A stretch of 64,000 nucleotides of DNA from Crossaster papposus (Eukaryota > Echinodermata > Asteroidea > Velatida > Solasteridae). Below are positions 21,895 through 34,337 of this stretch, one piece after another. Position 1 is the stretch's first letter; each line of letters begins with the position of its first letter. Made by a program: the position numbers and the translations under genes. Under the pieces are notes generated by a model. The model made no database searches. It was not told the origin of the DNA and was given only the letters and a program-made list of their open reading frames with translations. Where the stretch lies: positions 186,001-250,000 of the forward strand of contig JBAIAA010000700.1 of assembly GCA_037893245.1 (NCBI GenBank), in the 5' to 3' direction.

Positions 21895-22316
21895 GTGACC
21901 CACTCTGCAAAAATGACAGATTTACAGTTGGTCAGAAAAAGCAGGAAATAAGCTTTAATTTGATATAAGGCACAACTCTGTAGTGTAATGCATTGGTCTT
22001 TTACAATTTTGGGAAATTTGCTTTTGTTCTGTGTTATTCAAAATGTCTTTGAAAAGAAAACAAGATTTACAATTGTAGTGCTTCATCAGATGCTATGATA
22101 TAAGAGAATGACAAAACCTGTATTAAATTTAATTTATGGATAAAAACAATCTTTTCACTCAATCAGATCTGAAAATATAGGTGTCGAAGAAACCAAAATG
22201 CCTTAAAACAAAAATATTATTTGTTAACAACAAAAAATCACCTCCGAGACAATAAACAGCCCTTTACGTAAAACTGTATTTTCGGACATCAGACTCATTT
22301 TTGCAGAGCGGGTCAC
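21895..22316. mobile_element. Family G foldback element
   Basis: GTGACCCACTCTGCAAAAAT at the left and ATTTTTGCAGAGCGGGTCAC at the right, about 420 bp apart. Arms are inverted and match each other but not the arms of other family G copies beyond GTGACC. The interior is AT-rich. Confidence 0.75.
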
Positions 22317-22972
22317 ATATGTACTGTGATACAGTATGTGCACCATATGGGGCTGGGTTCAGTTCAAATTAAGGTGACATGGATTGTGAACGTGAAGCTT
22401 ACGCTGCACAAATATCAACAGTAATGTACCACAGGCATCCGTGCTTGCATGTGTGCTTATTGGGAAGTGTGTCACTGTATATTAAAAGCTTAACAATGTA
22501 TAACCTAGATCCAGTGAAATTGCTTTCAGGATAAATTGTATGGTCAATCGGATATTACACACTATAAATTACAGACGTGCAGTAGATTTGGACCTAATTG
22601 TTTAATCGCTGGCAAGCGAAAAATATAGCTTGAAATGAAGTACATATATCCCATGTTGCAAATTATTGGGAGAATTTAACTTGGCTTCAACTTGGCCTAA
22701 AATTGGCCTAAAATTAGCCTAAAATTGGCCCTCTACAACAAAATTTGCTTAGCAGAAAACATTTGCTTAGCAAAAACTGGTTACGTGTACCTTTTAAATG
22801 GTTCCGTGCTGTTTTCCGCTCAGCTCATAAATTTTGCTGAGCATATTTTATGAGCATATCTAGTTTCATCCAATGTGATAAGGCTGAAGATGTACATGTA
22901 CAATCCTGATGTACAGGTACGGTACATGATTGTTATCGTAAGGTTCGCATTATCATAACATCTTCCGAGCAG
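22317..22972. other. No gene recognised; family E fragment
   Basis: AT-rich, with a partial family E element at about 22690-22865 ('tttgcttagcagaaaacatttgcttagc') and TGTACATGTAC palindromes near 22890. Confidence 0.4.
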
Positions 22973-23060
22973 ACAAGTTCCTGCGAGGCAAGGAGATAAT
23001 CAACCCGGGCACCGAAGACGAGCTCACAAATTTTTCAATATTGACCGACCGCTTTGGCAG
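22973..23060 (+). CDS. Candidate isolated coding exon
   Basis: A GC-richer 88-nt block in AT-rich DNA, bounded by CTTCCGAGCAG upstream and GGCAG|GTAATC downstream, so it could be a spliced exon. Read in one frame it gives KFLRGKEIINPGTEDELTNF followed by SILTDRFG, which looks protein-like; the frame meets a stop 3 nt after the putative donor. TDRFG resembles the start of some RabGAP (TBC) proteins, but that is too short to name a family. No partner exon was found nearby, so it may be an orphan exon of a spread-out gene or a fragment of an old copy. Confidence 0.35.
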
Positions 23061-25258
23061 GTAATCGAGAAGCACAGACGGAAAGTTGAGTGCCTTTTAA
23101 AAAGTTCAAAGTCTCTACAAAGTTCAAAGCTGAGATACGTGTAGACATCCAGAAAAATATCAATGTTAACCTCTGTATAAAGTAGATACAATCTTTGCGT
23201 GGCACTGAATTTTGATGAAGCCAATTAAAGGGGCCATCCAATGAATGATTCTCAGGAATACATTTTGTACAATTTTCTACTCCTCTTGTACATTTGTATG
23301 CATGGAAACTACATTGTATTTGACATCCCTTTCTTAAAAAATATATAAAAAGGTGCACTTTTTCTAAAGACAAATTTCCATATTTTTTTCAAAAACAAAA
23401 AATGTTCAAATTGTGAACACAAATAGATTAAATAAACACATTAATCAATTATAATAAACATAAGAACTTACCTGACTTGCAAACAGTAGTCACGCCCAGA
23501 AAAATGCGGAAAAGTTGAGGGGATTTGTATTTAAAGGAAGGTTCTATGATGAAGTCTACAAAATGTTCATCAAGTTTGGCAAAGGGGGCTGGGATTTTTT
23601 TTCCCAAAGGAACGCTAGTCCAAAATTTTGATGATAACTTGAAGTAGCTTCTCAAAATAATCAGGGATCATTGTTTCTGGAGAAAAGTCTGTCCTAGCTT
23701 AAAACGACCAGCACACACACGACGGAAAAGAGAAGGGAAAACAATTGCGGACCGGATTGCTAGGAGTAGTTGACGAAAGCTGGAGGTTAATTGAACAAAG
23801 TTCTGGTGCTTTAGGCAATGAAACCGGTTTTGGCTGGTTTATTTTGGACTTTGTCGCGCCTCCGGTTGCGGTTGGCCGATAATGCTGTGAAAGGGTTCAG
23901 TATATGTACACACGAGCCACCAGGTTCAGAATCGCAGACCGTGAGTGCAACTCTGCAAAGACACAAACAAACACGACATTGATTAATCTGTTACCTCCGA
24001 ATATTTGTATACAATAATTGTGAAGACAAGGGGGTAAGGGGTAAGGTGTAATGATGGCCATACAAAAAATGATATATTATGTTTGATGCGAATTTGCCCA
24101 GACATCACAAATTCGTGCCATGTTTGTTGAGAACAAAGAAAAAGACAATATATTTGGAATAAAAACTAGAAGCTAGCTTGTCCACACATAGACATACATG
24201 TAGGTATGGTGCGCACAAAAACGTGCAAAAAAGCTATAAAAAAAAACAAGGATTATTGTTAAATTGCTTTTAAAGTTTGTTGAAAAAAAAATAGATGGAT
24301 CTCTCCAGGATGCAAGCAAGGATGAAACAATGTTTATTTTTGGCCTTACAGATACTGAAAAATTGGCATCAAGTGAACTTGCACAAATTATTTTGTTGTA
24401 GCGATTCAAATTGATTGCATTATAAATTAGACTCCAAAGCAGCGCCACAAGATATTTTTTGTAAAGGGAAAATAAAGCTCGAAAACCCGACTTGCAAGTT
24501 AATGTATTGTTCGTGAATTATACACCTTTAATGTGTATGGAGTTTTGTGCATGGTTGTCAACCGTGTTTGGGCTTCAAACGTGTTATTGCATTAACCATG
24601 GCCCACTTCATTTCATAATCTTCACGTATGCCGGATATGCCTCAAGTCCTTCCAGAGAATATGGATCACTGGACTGAGAAATAAATTGCATTCAACTGAA
24701 AATCAATTTGGACAAAATTGATTGCGATCGGGTTATTAAAAGATCACAACGTACTGTTGGCCTATTTAATTTTAATGTTGTGCAATTTAACAGTGTTATA
24801 AGATATACTGTTGAATTATCAAATTAGATTAAAACAAAACATAAAAATTTGAATCAATTATTTAGGCCTACATTTTTTTCTTAATTTCTGGATTTTTTTT
24901 AAACTTTAAATTAAGTGAATCTCTCTTTCACTGAAATAAGTTAATGGAAGTTACATGAAGTGATACAACAATAAAAATGACCAAAATGATAATAATTATT
25001 AAGATTAATTACAAGAAAATAATCACAAATTTTGTGCCATTTAACAAAACAAATAGTGCTTTTGAAAACAAATTATATATATTTTGGGGGAAAATGTAGT
25101 ATACTTTACTTGTAAACAACAAATTTATTATCTAATAGTAATACAAACAAACCAAATTACACAAGTGAGTCACAATTTCCTTTTGGGGGAAGGGTCCATC
25201 ATACTCATATATTAGTCAAGTTACTAGGAGGACCTTACTTATCGCTTTTTTAACATCT
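23061..25258. other. No gene recognised
   Basis: AT-rich DNA. The stretch 23690-23960 is GC-richer with CpG and could contain a promoter or leader exon of a minus-strand gene, but I cannot define one. The remainder shows short random open frames only. Confidence 0.35.
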
Positions 25259-25504
25259 GGGGCCAATTTCACGGAGCTGCTAAGCATAAAAATTTGCTTA
25301 GCACAAAAAAGTCTTGCTCAATATAAAAACAAGTTATCAGCCAAAATTCTACATGTTTTTCATGCTAAGCAAAAAACCAGCTGATTATCAATCAAAATAC
25401 AATAAAGATCACGTGAAAATTTGGTCTGTAACCTTGTTTTTACCAAGGACAAATTTTCATGCTAAGCAAATTTTTGTGCTTAGCAGCTCCGTGAAATTGG
25501 CCCC
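25259..25504. mobile_element. Family E 'gctaagca' foldback element, full length
   Basis: Starts GGGGCCAATTTCACGGAGCT and ends AGCTCCGTGAAATTGGCCCC, a perfect inverse. Interior shared with 55551-55798 ('aaaacaagttatcagccaaaatt'). Confidence 0.85.
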
Positions 25505-26219
25505 TGAACATGATCTGGCGATACTATTGGACTAGTCATAATATAGTAATGATATAGATTTGTTCCTTGTCCTGGTTATGGGTACACAAACACACACACA
25601 CACAATACTCTCACAACCAGCCAATTAATTTCACGCATGCAAATGTTCATGACATTAATGATGTATGTCTCTATGGAGACAGGTAGGGTAAATCTAAGTT
25701 TACTGTAAAAACCAATAACGACGCGTTCTGACTCGATCGAGCCCATACAACAAGCATGTGAACGAAGCACGCAGTCTCTATGCCGACATGCATGACATGT
25801 TGTTGGTGCCGGCACTTATTTACCGTCTGCCGGCATATTTGTGTGAATAAAAACCAGATACGGTACACATTTCTATAGCTAAATACATTACAATTACGTG
25901 CATCACCGGGTTACCTTTTATAAAAGAGCTTCTTCACCGAAGAAAAACGGAGACAAAATGTGGGCAATTTAGCCGCAACAAATACACTCAAAACATGAAT
26001 TGTCTAACTCGATCTAGTCGCGGTATGATCCGTCTATAGTGTACACCGTACACTAACAGTACGTGCAGTTAATTTTTGTCACGTAGGCCTAAATGCGCCA
26101 AACGCAGCGACGACCCTGCACGTTCGCTTGTGTCGAGGGCGCACTTCAAATTTTATGGTGACCAAAAGTTTTCCACAAACCAATGCTTATTGAGTTTGAG
26201 TGCTGGAACTCCAAATTTC
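25505..26219. other. Intergenic; CpG-containing patch
   Basis: Includes a short (CA)n at 25587-25603 and a CpG-richer patch around 25990-26150 that could be a promoter. No coding evidence. Confidence 0.35.
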
Positions 26220-27344
26220 ATAGCCACTGCTATCTTCAGTAGATAGCATAATGATAGTCACTGCTATCTTCAGTAGATAGCATATTGATAGTCACTGCTG
26301 TCTTCAGTAGATAGCATATTGATAGTCACTGCTATCTTCAGTAGATAGCATATTGATAGTCACTGCTGTCTTCAGTAGATAGCAATATTGATAGCCACTG
26401 CTATCTTCAGTAGATAGCATATTGATAGTCACTGCTATCTTCAGTAGATAGCATATTGATAGTCACTGCTGTCTTCAGTAGATAGCATATTGATAGTCAC
26501 TGCTATCTTCAGTAGATAGCATATTGATAGTCACTGCTGTCTTCAGTAGATAGCATATTGATAGTCACTGCTGTCTTCAGTAGATAGCATATTGATAGTC
26601 ACTGCTGTCTTCAGTAGATAGCATATTGATAGTCACTGCTGTCTTCAGTAGATAGCATATTGATAGTCACTGCTATCTTCAGTAGATAGCATATTGATAG
26701 TCACTGCTGTCTTCAGTAGATAGCATATTGATAGCCACTGCTATCTTCAGTAGATAGCATATTGATCTGCTATCTTCAGTAGATAGCATATTGATAGTCA
26801 CTGCTATCTTAAGTACATGTAGATAGAAGTTGATAGTCACTGCTGTCTTCAGTAGATAACATTATTGATAGCCACTGCTATCTTCAGTAAATAGCAATAT
26901 TGATAGCCACTGCTATCTTTAATAGCTTTGGAATGCGCTATGGTATACGTAGCGAACAGAAACTTACCTCTTTTAAATGTAACATAAAAACCCATCTTTT
27001 TAAGCCGCTTTTTAGTGTTTTTTTTGTGTTGTTCTTTTGTGTGTCTTTCTTCTATGGTCGCCTTGCCAATGAGTTTAGATTTTTAGTATAGATAGGGTTT
27101 GAGGCGTCTGTCTCCTGAAAAGATCAAGACATTACCGATGCCAGCAGGGATAGGCCTATGTAATAAGTAACTATTAGTTTTCTGTTGGCGGGACAGACGT
27201 ATCCCCATACTTTTGTTTTAGGCACTGGCCTGGTGATCAGTCTTTTTTTTTCTTCTTTGTTTTTTTCTTCCATTCTGTGCTTTTTAACATGTGTTCTGCG
27301 CCTTAGATCATTTTGTATGTAAGGGGCGCAATATAAATTTTAAA

Positions 27345-27381
<37 letters not shown>

Positions 27382-27800
27382 GATAGCACTATTGATAGCC
27401 ACTGCTATCTTTAGTAGATAGCAATATTGATAGCCAATTATGCTACCTCATAGCATTATTGATAGCCACTGCTATCTTCAGTAGATAACAATATTGATAG
27501 CCACTGCTATCTTCAGTAGATAGCATTATTGATAGCCACTGCTATCTTCAGTAGATAGCATTATTGATAGCCACTGCTATCTTCAGTAGATAGCATTATA
27601 TTGATAGCCACTGCTATTTTCAGTAGATAGCATTATTGATAGTCACTGCTATCTTCAGTAGAAAACAATATTGATAGCCACTGCTATTTTCAGTAGATAG
27701 CATTATTTATAGCCACTGCTATCGTCCGTAAATAGTAATATTGGTAACCACTGCTATCTTCAGTAGATAGCACTATTGATAGTCACTGCTATATCTTCAC
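26220..27800. repeat. 34-bp minisatellite with a hairpin in every unit, split by a LINE fragment
   Basis: Units of the form 'gatagtcactgctatcttcagtagatagcatatt' run from 26220 to about 26920 and resume at about 27380-27800. Each unit holds the palindrome GCTATCT-TCAGT-AGATAGC. The first block is very uniform; the second block and the right edge of the first are diverged (GATAGCCACTGC, ATTATT endings). Confidence 0.95.
26921..27379 (+). mobile_element. 3' end of a non-LTR (LINE) retrotransposon
   Basis: An open frame around 26921-27020 reads NSFGMRYGIRSEQ then KLTSFKCNIKTHLFKPLF, the typical C-terminal end of L2/CR1-like reverse transcriptases (normally WNSLP..IR...L.SFK..LKTHLF). It is followed by a 3' tail ending 'ggggcgcaatataaattttaaat' and (ATT)n. 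It is 5'-truncated, as LINE copies usually are, and interrupts the minisatellite. The clade is not certain. Confidence 0.75.
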
Positions 27801-28690
27801 TGTCTGTAGTGTTTTTATACTCGTAGACATATAAATATTTCCAACAAAATATTTAGATGTCTATGGTTTTACTATGGCGCCCTCTATCTTAAACGTTAAC
27901 TCAGGCCGTTCTCCTAGTTATAACCGGACCCCAGCCTAGGCTAGGCTATCGTGCACCATTACCAAAGATACATCAACGAAGCCACAACGGGGACGAGGCT
28001 AGGGTTTAGAAAACTGTATCATTATCATATCATCATAATCTGCCCATTTTTCGCGCGGCTCAAAAAAAGAAAGTTCTTTATCTACAAATACAATGCTATT
28101 TTAACACCAAACAAACACCCCAGGAAGCACGACAAACAGACTATAGTCTCAATGTGTATTGTTGCAACCTTGCTTTGTACAGTTCTATAACATTTGCATA
28201 CATTATTTGTCTTCAAATATAAATTTCCAATAAAACGTGTAGACTTTTTGACAAATTTGCACTCTTCGAAGACCTTCGGTTAGGACCCATCGGTCGAGTG
28301 CCCGCTACTCGAAACCCCCTAAGAAGTGAAATCTCCAAAATTAATTTTGCGAAAAGAACAAAAAGTTAAAATAAACACCCATTTTGAGAATGTCGAGACT
28401 ATAAACAAAATTGTTTACACAATATTTTTACTTGACACAAACGTAACGCGCGTGATCAGTTCGAGGTCACGCCATTCAAGTTCACGTCAGTTACTGATTT
28501 TTATCATCCCCAACTTTTCTTTAAAACTCACAACAAATGCATTTAAAGATATTAGAATAACCTCATAAATTGTAAAATATATTACACGAATCAAGCAATG
28601 CTTTTGTTGTGGTGTAAATTAAAAACAATTGGAAAGAAAAAGGTGAATTAATAGTGTTTGTTGTTGACATAAAATGGTATTGAACGGGTG
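27801..28690. other. No gene recognised
   Basis: Contains 'ctatggttttactatggcgccctct' and a 'gaggctagggtttagaaaac' segment resembling the arm at 14190-14218. Short open frames only. Confidence 0.35.
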
Positions 28691-28830
28691 GTGGGTAGGG
28701 CCGTGTCGATGTCCAAAACGGGCTTACAGGGCTACGGTTATGGCTATTGTCAGCCGTTCCCCACGTAGTTGTAATGGGCGCCCTCCTAGACCTTAGCCCT
28801 AGCCCTAGACGTACACAAGACGTGGACCGT
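28691..28830. repeat. Degenerate relative of the 62 kb terminal-inverted-repeat element
   Basis: 'gggccgtgtcgatgtccaaaacgg' followed by 'gggctacggttatggctattgtc' parallels 'ggccgtgtccgaaacgg...gctacggctaggtctattgtc' at 62023. A possible second end is not clear. It sits just before the candidate first exon. Confidence 0.35.
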
Positions 28831-28941
28831 ACCGCGCATATATATCGCGCAAACAATTCAAGATGGCGACCAGAGATCCCGTGGCTACGCCATAACGGCA
28901 GAAAACAGACGGAGAATGTAACTTTTTCTGCGCGTTTTCAG
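28831..28941 (+). promoter_or_regulatory. Candidate transcription start and untranslated first exon (YY1-like motif)
   Basis: A CpG-rich patch in AT-rich DNA contains CAAGATGGCGACC (28859-28871), matching the YY1 site AAGATGGCG found at many housekeeping start sites. The patch ends with a strong splice donor TTTTCAG|GTGAGA at 28941/28942. The ATG inside the motif opens a frame of only ten codons, so the exon is probably untranslated or carries a small upstream frame. It could belong to the plus-strand gene whose coding exon lies at 63571; unproven. Confidence 0.45.
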
Positions 28942-30904
28942 GTGAGAAAAGCTCAATTTCTGGATTATTTGAATGATGTAGGATGTGGTAGTTGGAAGTG
29001 GGAGAATTGGGTGAATCTAGAGCTGGTATTTTTGGATTTTTGTGGGTGGTTTCATTTTTGTTCGAGGTGCGGAATGCTGTTTTATGATCGCGCGAAGTGC
29101 AGTGATGAAGTCGCTGTCATTATTTTCAATGTCATTTTGTGTGTGCGTATTTTGGTGCAGTTGTCGAGCGCAATTTAGACTCTTGCGCAAGTTAAATTGT
29201 ATGCCCTTTTGAGCTCATTTCTCTTTGAATTAAATCCATTCATAATAGGATGTGAACTCGGGAGGGACTGGGGGTAAAACAATAAGGTGTTTTTCGGTAC
29301 ATGTATTTAGGCCATTTTGTTTACGGGGCAAACAAGAATGAACACATGATAACTTGGAAGCTCAAAAGTTTGTTATCGACGATGCGTACACAGCGTAAAT
29401 ATGCCCTGTGATGATGTTAACAAGATGGCGCACGTAAAGGTAGGATACACAATTGCATTGGTATTAAATGAATTGAATTATCAGGAATGGATGGATTGGG
29501 GGGTTGTATTTTATAGTTAATATTTGTTTAACTGACCTGTTCGAAGTTTTACAATCATGGATGCCGAGAAAAAGCAAGAAACGGGGCATTCGTTTTCAAC
29601 CGGTGTCGGGCAGTTGTTCTTGTTGTTTTCTTGGTGTGTTTTTTAGGTTTGAGGCAATGGTCGCCTATCCTCTGAACATAACAAATGATTTTGGATGACA
29701 TGAGGCTATATCAAATTTTTACATGGTAGAAAAAGGGTAAAAACAAAATTACACAATTTCGCTCATTATAAGGCCAAACGCCAATCGAGGTGTGGGCTCT
29801 ACAAAGGAAAGTGTAAACAAAACAGCTCATCACACTAAAACAAAGTACATCATGTGTACATGATCTACATGTATTCACAGTGTGAACAGGTTGAGATGGA
29901 TAAGTAGTCCCTTGCAAGACATTAATAATGCCTCTTCTCCCATCTTGCAGAACTACCCACAGACTACAAATTCAATGCTCCAAACCAAAATGTAGCTATT
30001 AAAATTTGTCAGATAGTGATGCCAAAACGATACAAAAATAACAGCATTTTTTTGTTCTGCTTTGTGTAAATTTTGTCAAAAAAATATCTCACATGTTTAT
30101 CTTACACAGCCTGCATAATTTGCAAAGCTCGCGATTGATTCCTATCTGCTTAAAAACCCAGTCGGCACAAGCCCTCCCTGCCTTTATACAATGTACTACA
30201 GTACGTGTTCGTTTCACCTGCCTTTAGTACGTGGATTTGCGCCGCGGTTGCACGGCGCACGGTTCCCCACACACACACCCTACCAACAACAGCTGCATGA
30301 CCGGTACTCACTTCCCACCCATGCAATTAATTTTTTTAGGGGAGAGGGGGGAGGGGGGGGGGGGGGGGGGGGGTAGGAACAAGGAGGGGGTGGGAGGGGG
30401 AATATTAGGAGTGGGGGGGGGGGACAACTAGCGAGATTCACCACTAGCATTTACCAAAAAAATGGATTATGCGATAGCATCGCTCTAATTCGGTTAAAAA
30501 CTACTCTCGGAAGACTGTATGGAATAGTATTTTACCCAGTGAAGTTAAAAACAAAGTTAGTAGTTAAGTACTAAGTCGGTGCCCAAATGACAAAACCACT
30601 ACATGTGTACTGTACATGCTTTAACTTGTATTCCGACTGAGGATTGAGACACAAAAGAGAACAAAAGATTATTACAGGGACAAAGAATCTTAGAACGAGG
30701 GTCGCTCGGGTAGCGTTAGGTGAATCGGGTTAGGTTACAGTACAGGAATAAAGGAAACAAAAATGGTTATCCTCAGTCGTTATGTGGTTCACGACTATAG
30801 TACATGAATTATGTGGTTTCTAACTTCAAAATTGAGAAATTGGATGAAAATTTGAATCTATTTTAAACTGAAAAGGTTAAACTCCAGTAGTGTACATACA
30901 GGGA
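28942..30904. other. Putative leader intron: no coding evidence
   Basis: Contains a truncated family A element at 29434-29650 (listed separately), TGTACATG palindromes, and a G-rich tract at 30341-30423 with runs of more than ten G. Confidence 0.4.
29434..29650. mobile_element. Family A element, truncated
   Basis: TAAAGGTAGGATACACAATTG followed by the typical interior (GAATTATCAGGAATGG, GATGCCGAGAAAAAGCAAG), breaking off around 29650 without the GC-rich centre or second end. Confidence 0.7.
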
Positions 30905-31118
30905 TTAACCAGTTCGCGCCGGATGACGTATATAAACGCAAAGTTTTTCCCAAATTCAAAACGGATGACGCATAAACACGCCAAGTTCAAGTTCGGAAAT
31001 GTCTGTCACTGTCAGCAGCGAGCAAGGCCGGAAATGCGTGGGTGTGCTTCCCGGCACTATCGGCCTGAACACGCTTCGGCTCGGTGATGTTCAAATAATC
31101 CCGGCGCGAACTGGTTAA
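30905..31118. mobile_element. Family B TTAA-flanked miniature element, full length
   Basis: TTAACCAGTTCGCGCCGG at the left and CCGGCGCGAACTGGTTAA at the right: perfect 14 bp inverted termini directly inside TTAA. 214 bp. The interior has TTCAAAACGGATGACGCAT and AAATGCGTGGGTGTGCTTCC. No coding capacity. Confidence 0.85.
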
Positions 31119-31129
31119 CCTTAACCTTA

Positions 31130-31640
31130 AACAGTAGATATCAGAACTGCCTCAATTTATTAAACAGCAGTTTGAAAGATTTTGCAGGATTAGGGCAGTG
31201 GCCACCCTCCAGTGAACTAATTATTCAAGTACATGTACATGCAATAACGATTAATCTTGGAGAATGGAGGCTGTGTTCAATTTTTACATTGAAGCAGTTG
31301 GAGGATTTTGCATAGGAAGTTAAATGTAAATGGAATTTCTGTATTTATTAAAACCCTCCAGAATCCTTGTTACTTAGAGTAGAACCACTGCCTGAATCTT
31401 GCAAAATGCTCCAGCTCTATGCACAAGCTAGCTAAACAAAGCAAAAAAAACCTGAAAAGCCCTAAATCTTCTTAAACACTCGGTAACATCAGTCCTCTGA
31501 AATCATCCAGCATCAAATTGGGCCCGATGATCCACTGTACCATTTTTTCCTCCTGAGGTAATTTTTGTAAAATCCTCCAGTTCCCTCGATCCTGCAAAAT
31601 CCTCCGAAGCTTCGACTTCCAAAAACCCTCAATCCTCCAA
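31130..31640. repeat. Family C-like 'ggattttgcagg' fragments
   Basis: Scattered units such as 'agattttgcaggattagg', 'ttggaggattttgcat' and their inverses 'atcctgcaaaatcctcc' at 31590-31610. Probably remains of one or more family C elements without clear ends. Confidence 0.5.
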
Positions 31641-33000
31641 ATTTCTCCCTTTTGGCAAAGAAAGGTGAGGGTGAAAGGGAATTATTAAAGAGCTTGTTGA
31701 AAACTTTAGTCTTTGTCGTAAAACGCGGCGGCAGAAAAATGCAAGAATCTACGGGGCTAGCTGCACGTTCAGTACATGTACTTCAGCAAGTCCAATACGC
31801 ATTGCAAAGCCTGTTGTCACACACAACACTTAAAAAAAAGTGAAAAAAAAATGCACTTATAATTTTTGAAATGCCAAGTCCACCCTGGAAGATCTTGAAT
31901 TACGTGCATCATTTCTATTAGATTATCCCGTTACATCCAGTATTCAAGGATCAACACTTGTACAGAATCCACCCAAGGATTTTATTCATTATTCAAGGAG
32001 AAATGCTCTGCCTTTTTTTTGACAGACTGTACTTTTTTTTGAATTGCCATGAAATTAATTGTTTATATGAATGTACTGGTATTATTTTTGTAATTGTTTA
32101 TTCATGTTAAAGGTACGTACATGTAAATAGGGTGGCAAATATCAAATATCAAAACTATGAATGAAATTACTATTATTGTTTGAAAGAATGTTTCAGAAGA
32201 TGGAATTTTGCGTCAGGTGATGCTAATTTGGAATTGGATTTTGCCCATCAATGACATTATTCAGAGAATAATAGCCTAAAGCAATCCTGTAAAATCATGG
32301 CACCTGTCGGCCTACAAGCGTTGGGATTGGGAAACAAAAACTAACCCTTTCCACAAATACGACTCGCATCTTACCAAATCAAATTACCAGAAATCCACAT
32401 TTTTAATTTTTGTTTGTTAAATCAGGTTTTCTATAAACCTATAAATTGTGCTGTTTTGTCTGATGGAAGTCAGGGAACCAGACTTACAATTTTTTTTATA
32501 TATTTTTAAATATTTTTTTTTAAATGTATTTTTTAGCATTTATTGACACAAAACTTAAACAGTTAAATGTCTCAATATTTACTGTAAAATGTATCCCCTT
32601 ACCCATCCATTAAAAAAAATTACCCCCCAAAAAGCAAATGTGTATACTTAGTACCTGCAAACAAACTGCTACCACCAACACCAAGGTTGGTCCCTGTTTT
32701 ATGGTTGCGACCTTTAACCCCAACAGTCCGGAATCCTTCAATTTTAATAGAAATTTGCCCACACCCTTGGGAGTTAGGGTTAACCCCTCAAAGTGGCCCC
32801 ACAGGCAAGTGCCACAGGTCTCCCCAGTATCCCCTGCAGGATATCCCTTTGATATTACACTGTGGAGAGTCCAGTTACTACTATACGCCGCCGGGCTTGA
32901 ATAGGTTTTTAACCAGAACGGGTGATATAGCAAGGCTGGAAAAACACATGGTAAAATTGTTACAGCTGTAGTACTAGTAAGGTTTTGCAAAGAGGTATGT
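31641..33000. other. No gene recognised
   Basis: AT-rich, with 'ttgggagttagggttaacc' (32758-32784), which looks like a lone family C terminus. Short open frames only. Confidence 0.35.
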
Positions 33001-33362
33001 TACAAAGTATACAACATTTTACTACCTAATTATTTAGAAATATCTTGCTTATTTGAAAGTAAATAATGATTGTTTGTAGGCATCTAGCAAAATTATTGTG
33101 CTAGATGTCCTATAATTGTTTAGACAAATTGAATAAAAAAAACAAATTCACAATCGCTAGACGAAAAAAAAATACAAGAACAACATAAGAACCACTGCCC
33201 GACGCCGGTTGAAAAGAACGCCGTTTTTCTTGGCTTCTCTCAGCATCCATGATTGTAAAACTTCGGACAGGTCAGTTAAACGATATTTGCTACACATACA
33301 ACCCCCAAATCTCCCCATTCATGATAATTTAAGCAATTACCAATGGTGTATCCTACCTTTAA
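33001..33362. mobile_element. Family A element with damaged left end; right TTAA shared with a family C-like end
   Basis: The interior and right terminus are typical (AATGGTGTATCCTACCT TTAA). The left terminus is missing or scrambled ('acaaagtatacaaca'). Directly after the right TTAA comes CCCTAACCCTAACCC, the family C start, so the two ends share one TTAA. Confidence 0.7.
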
Positions 33363-34337
33363 CCCTAACCCTAACCCAAGCTAAAGCTACAAATTACAAT
33401 GTACATGTATACATACTACTACTACTACTACTACTAACAGTAGAAAACTAGTATGGCATATCATCAGGACCAGTATTATTGTTTAGTAGGAGAAGTAATT
33501 AAAATAAATTGTGTAGTACTTTGTAGTAAATTATAATATAAATGATTACTGAAAAAGTATTATTAAAATTAAAAATTATTGCTGGACTTTGAGAAATTGA
33601 TTGGATTTCTCTGTGTTCAGTGTGTTTTAGTAAAATGTTGTACCGATTTTTTATTCAAAAAAAAAATGTTGTACCGCAAATTCTGCGATGTGAAACACAT
33701 TCTGACTGTCGGACAAAGTACGGTGCGTACATGTACATGTTTCACGCTATTGGCTATTGTGTGTATTGTATACCCGCATCTCATAACAGTCCTGTCCAAA
33801 TATTGAACAAAATGCGAACGCCACAACCACAAGTGGTTTGTCTATGGGGTTCGGCTCCAGGGATACAGTCATACAAAATAACTTGTGTGGGGCAGTTGTG
33901 ACATACAATTGATGATAATGTAAAATGTACATTGTACACGTGGACATGAAACATGAACATGTGGTTACATGTACCCAGGGGCGATAAATTGTGGCCAGCG
34001 TGGTTTCTTGCTGTGTCATAATGTGTGTAGTTATGATTTGAGCAAATTTGTGTACATGTATAAATACGACTCGAGCGTTATACAAACATACATGTACATG
34101 TATGTACCAGTATGCAAGTATGTTTTGTGGGACCACTAACCATCCAGGGTACATTGGCTAGGAACCTTGCCACACGCAGCAAAGTGCAGCAGCTGTGCTA
34201 CCAAACGACTTGGTAGCACAGTGCAGCAAAATCCACCAGGTCAAAAATCAAGAAGTCAAACTGCTTCAGAGCCACTGGTCATCCAACCAGCAGAATCCAT
34301 CTCTGTCATTGCTCAATCATGTTCTTATTCCTCTATT
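33363..34337. other. No gene recognised
   Basis: Begins with CCCTAACCCTAACCC and includes (CTA)n at 33416-33434, plus many TACATGTACATG palindromes at 33720-34110. Confidence 0.4.

Noticed and set aside
26220..27800. CRISPR-like regular repeat array
   Set aside because: Units are directly adjacent with no unique spacers, in a eukaryotic genome: a minisatellite.
28747..29178. 143-codon plus-strand open frame
   Set aside because: No similarity recognised, it begins upstream of the likely start site and crosses a strong splice donor; most likely chance in GC-richer DNA.
33360..33380. Interstitial telomere repeat
   Set aside because: Only two to three CCCTAA units starting at a TTAA; better explained as a family C terminus.
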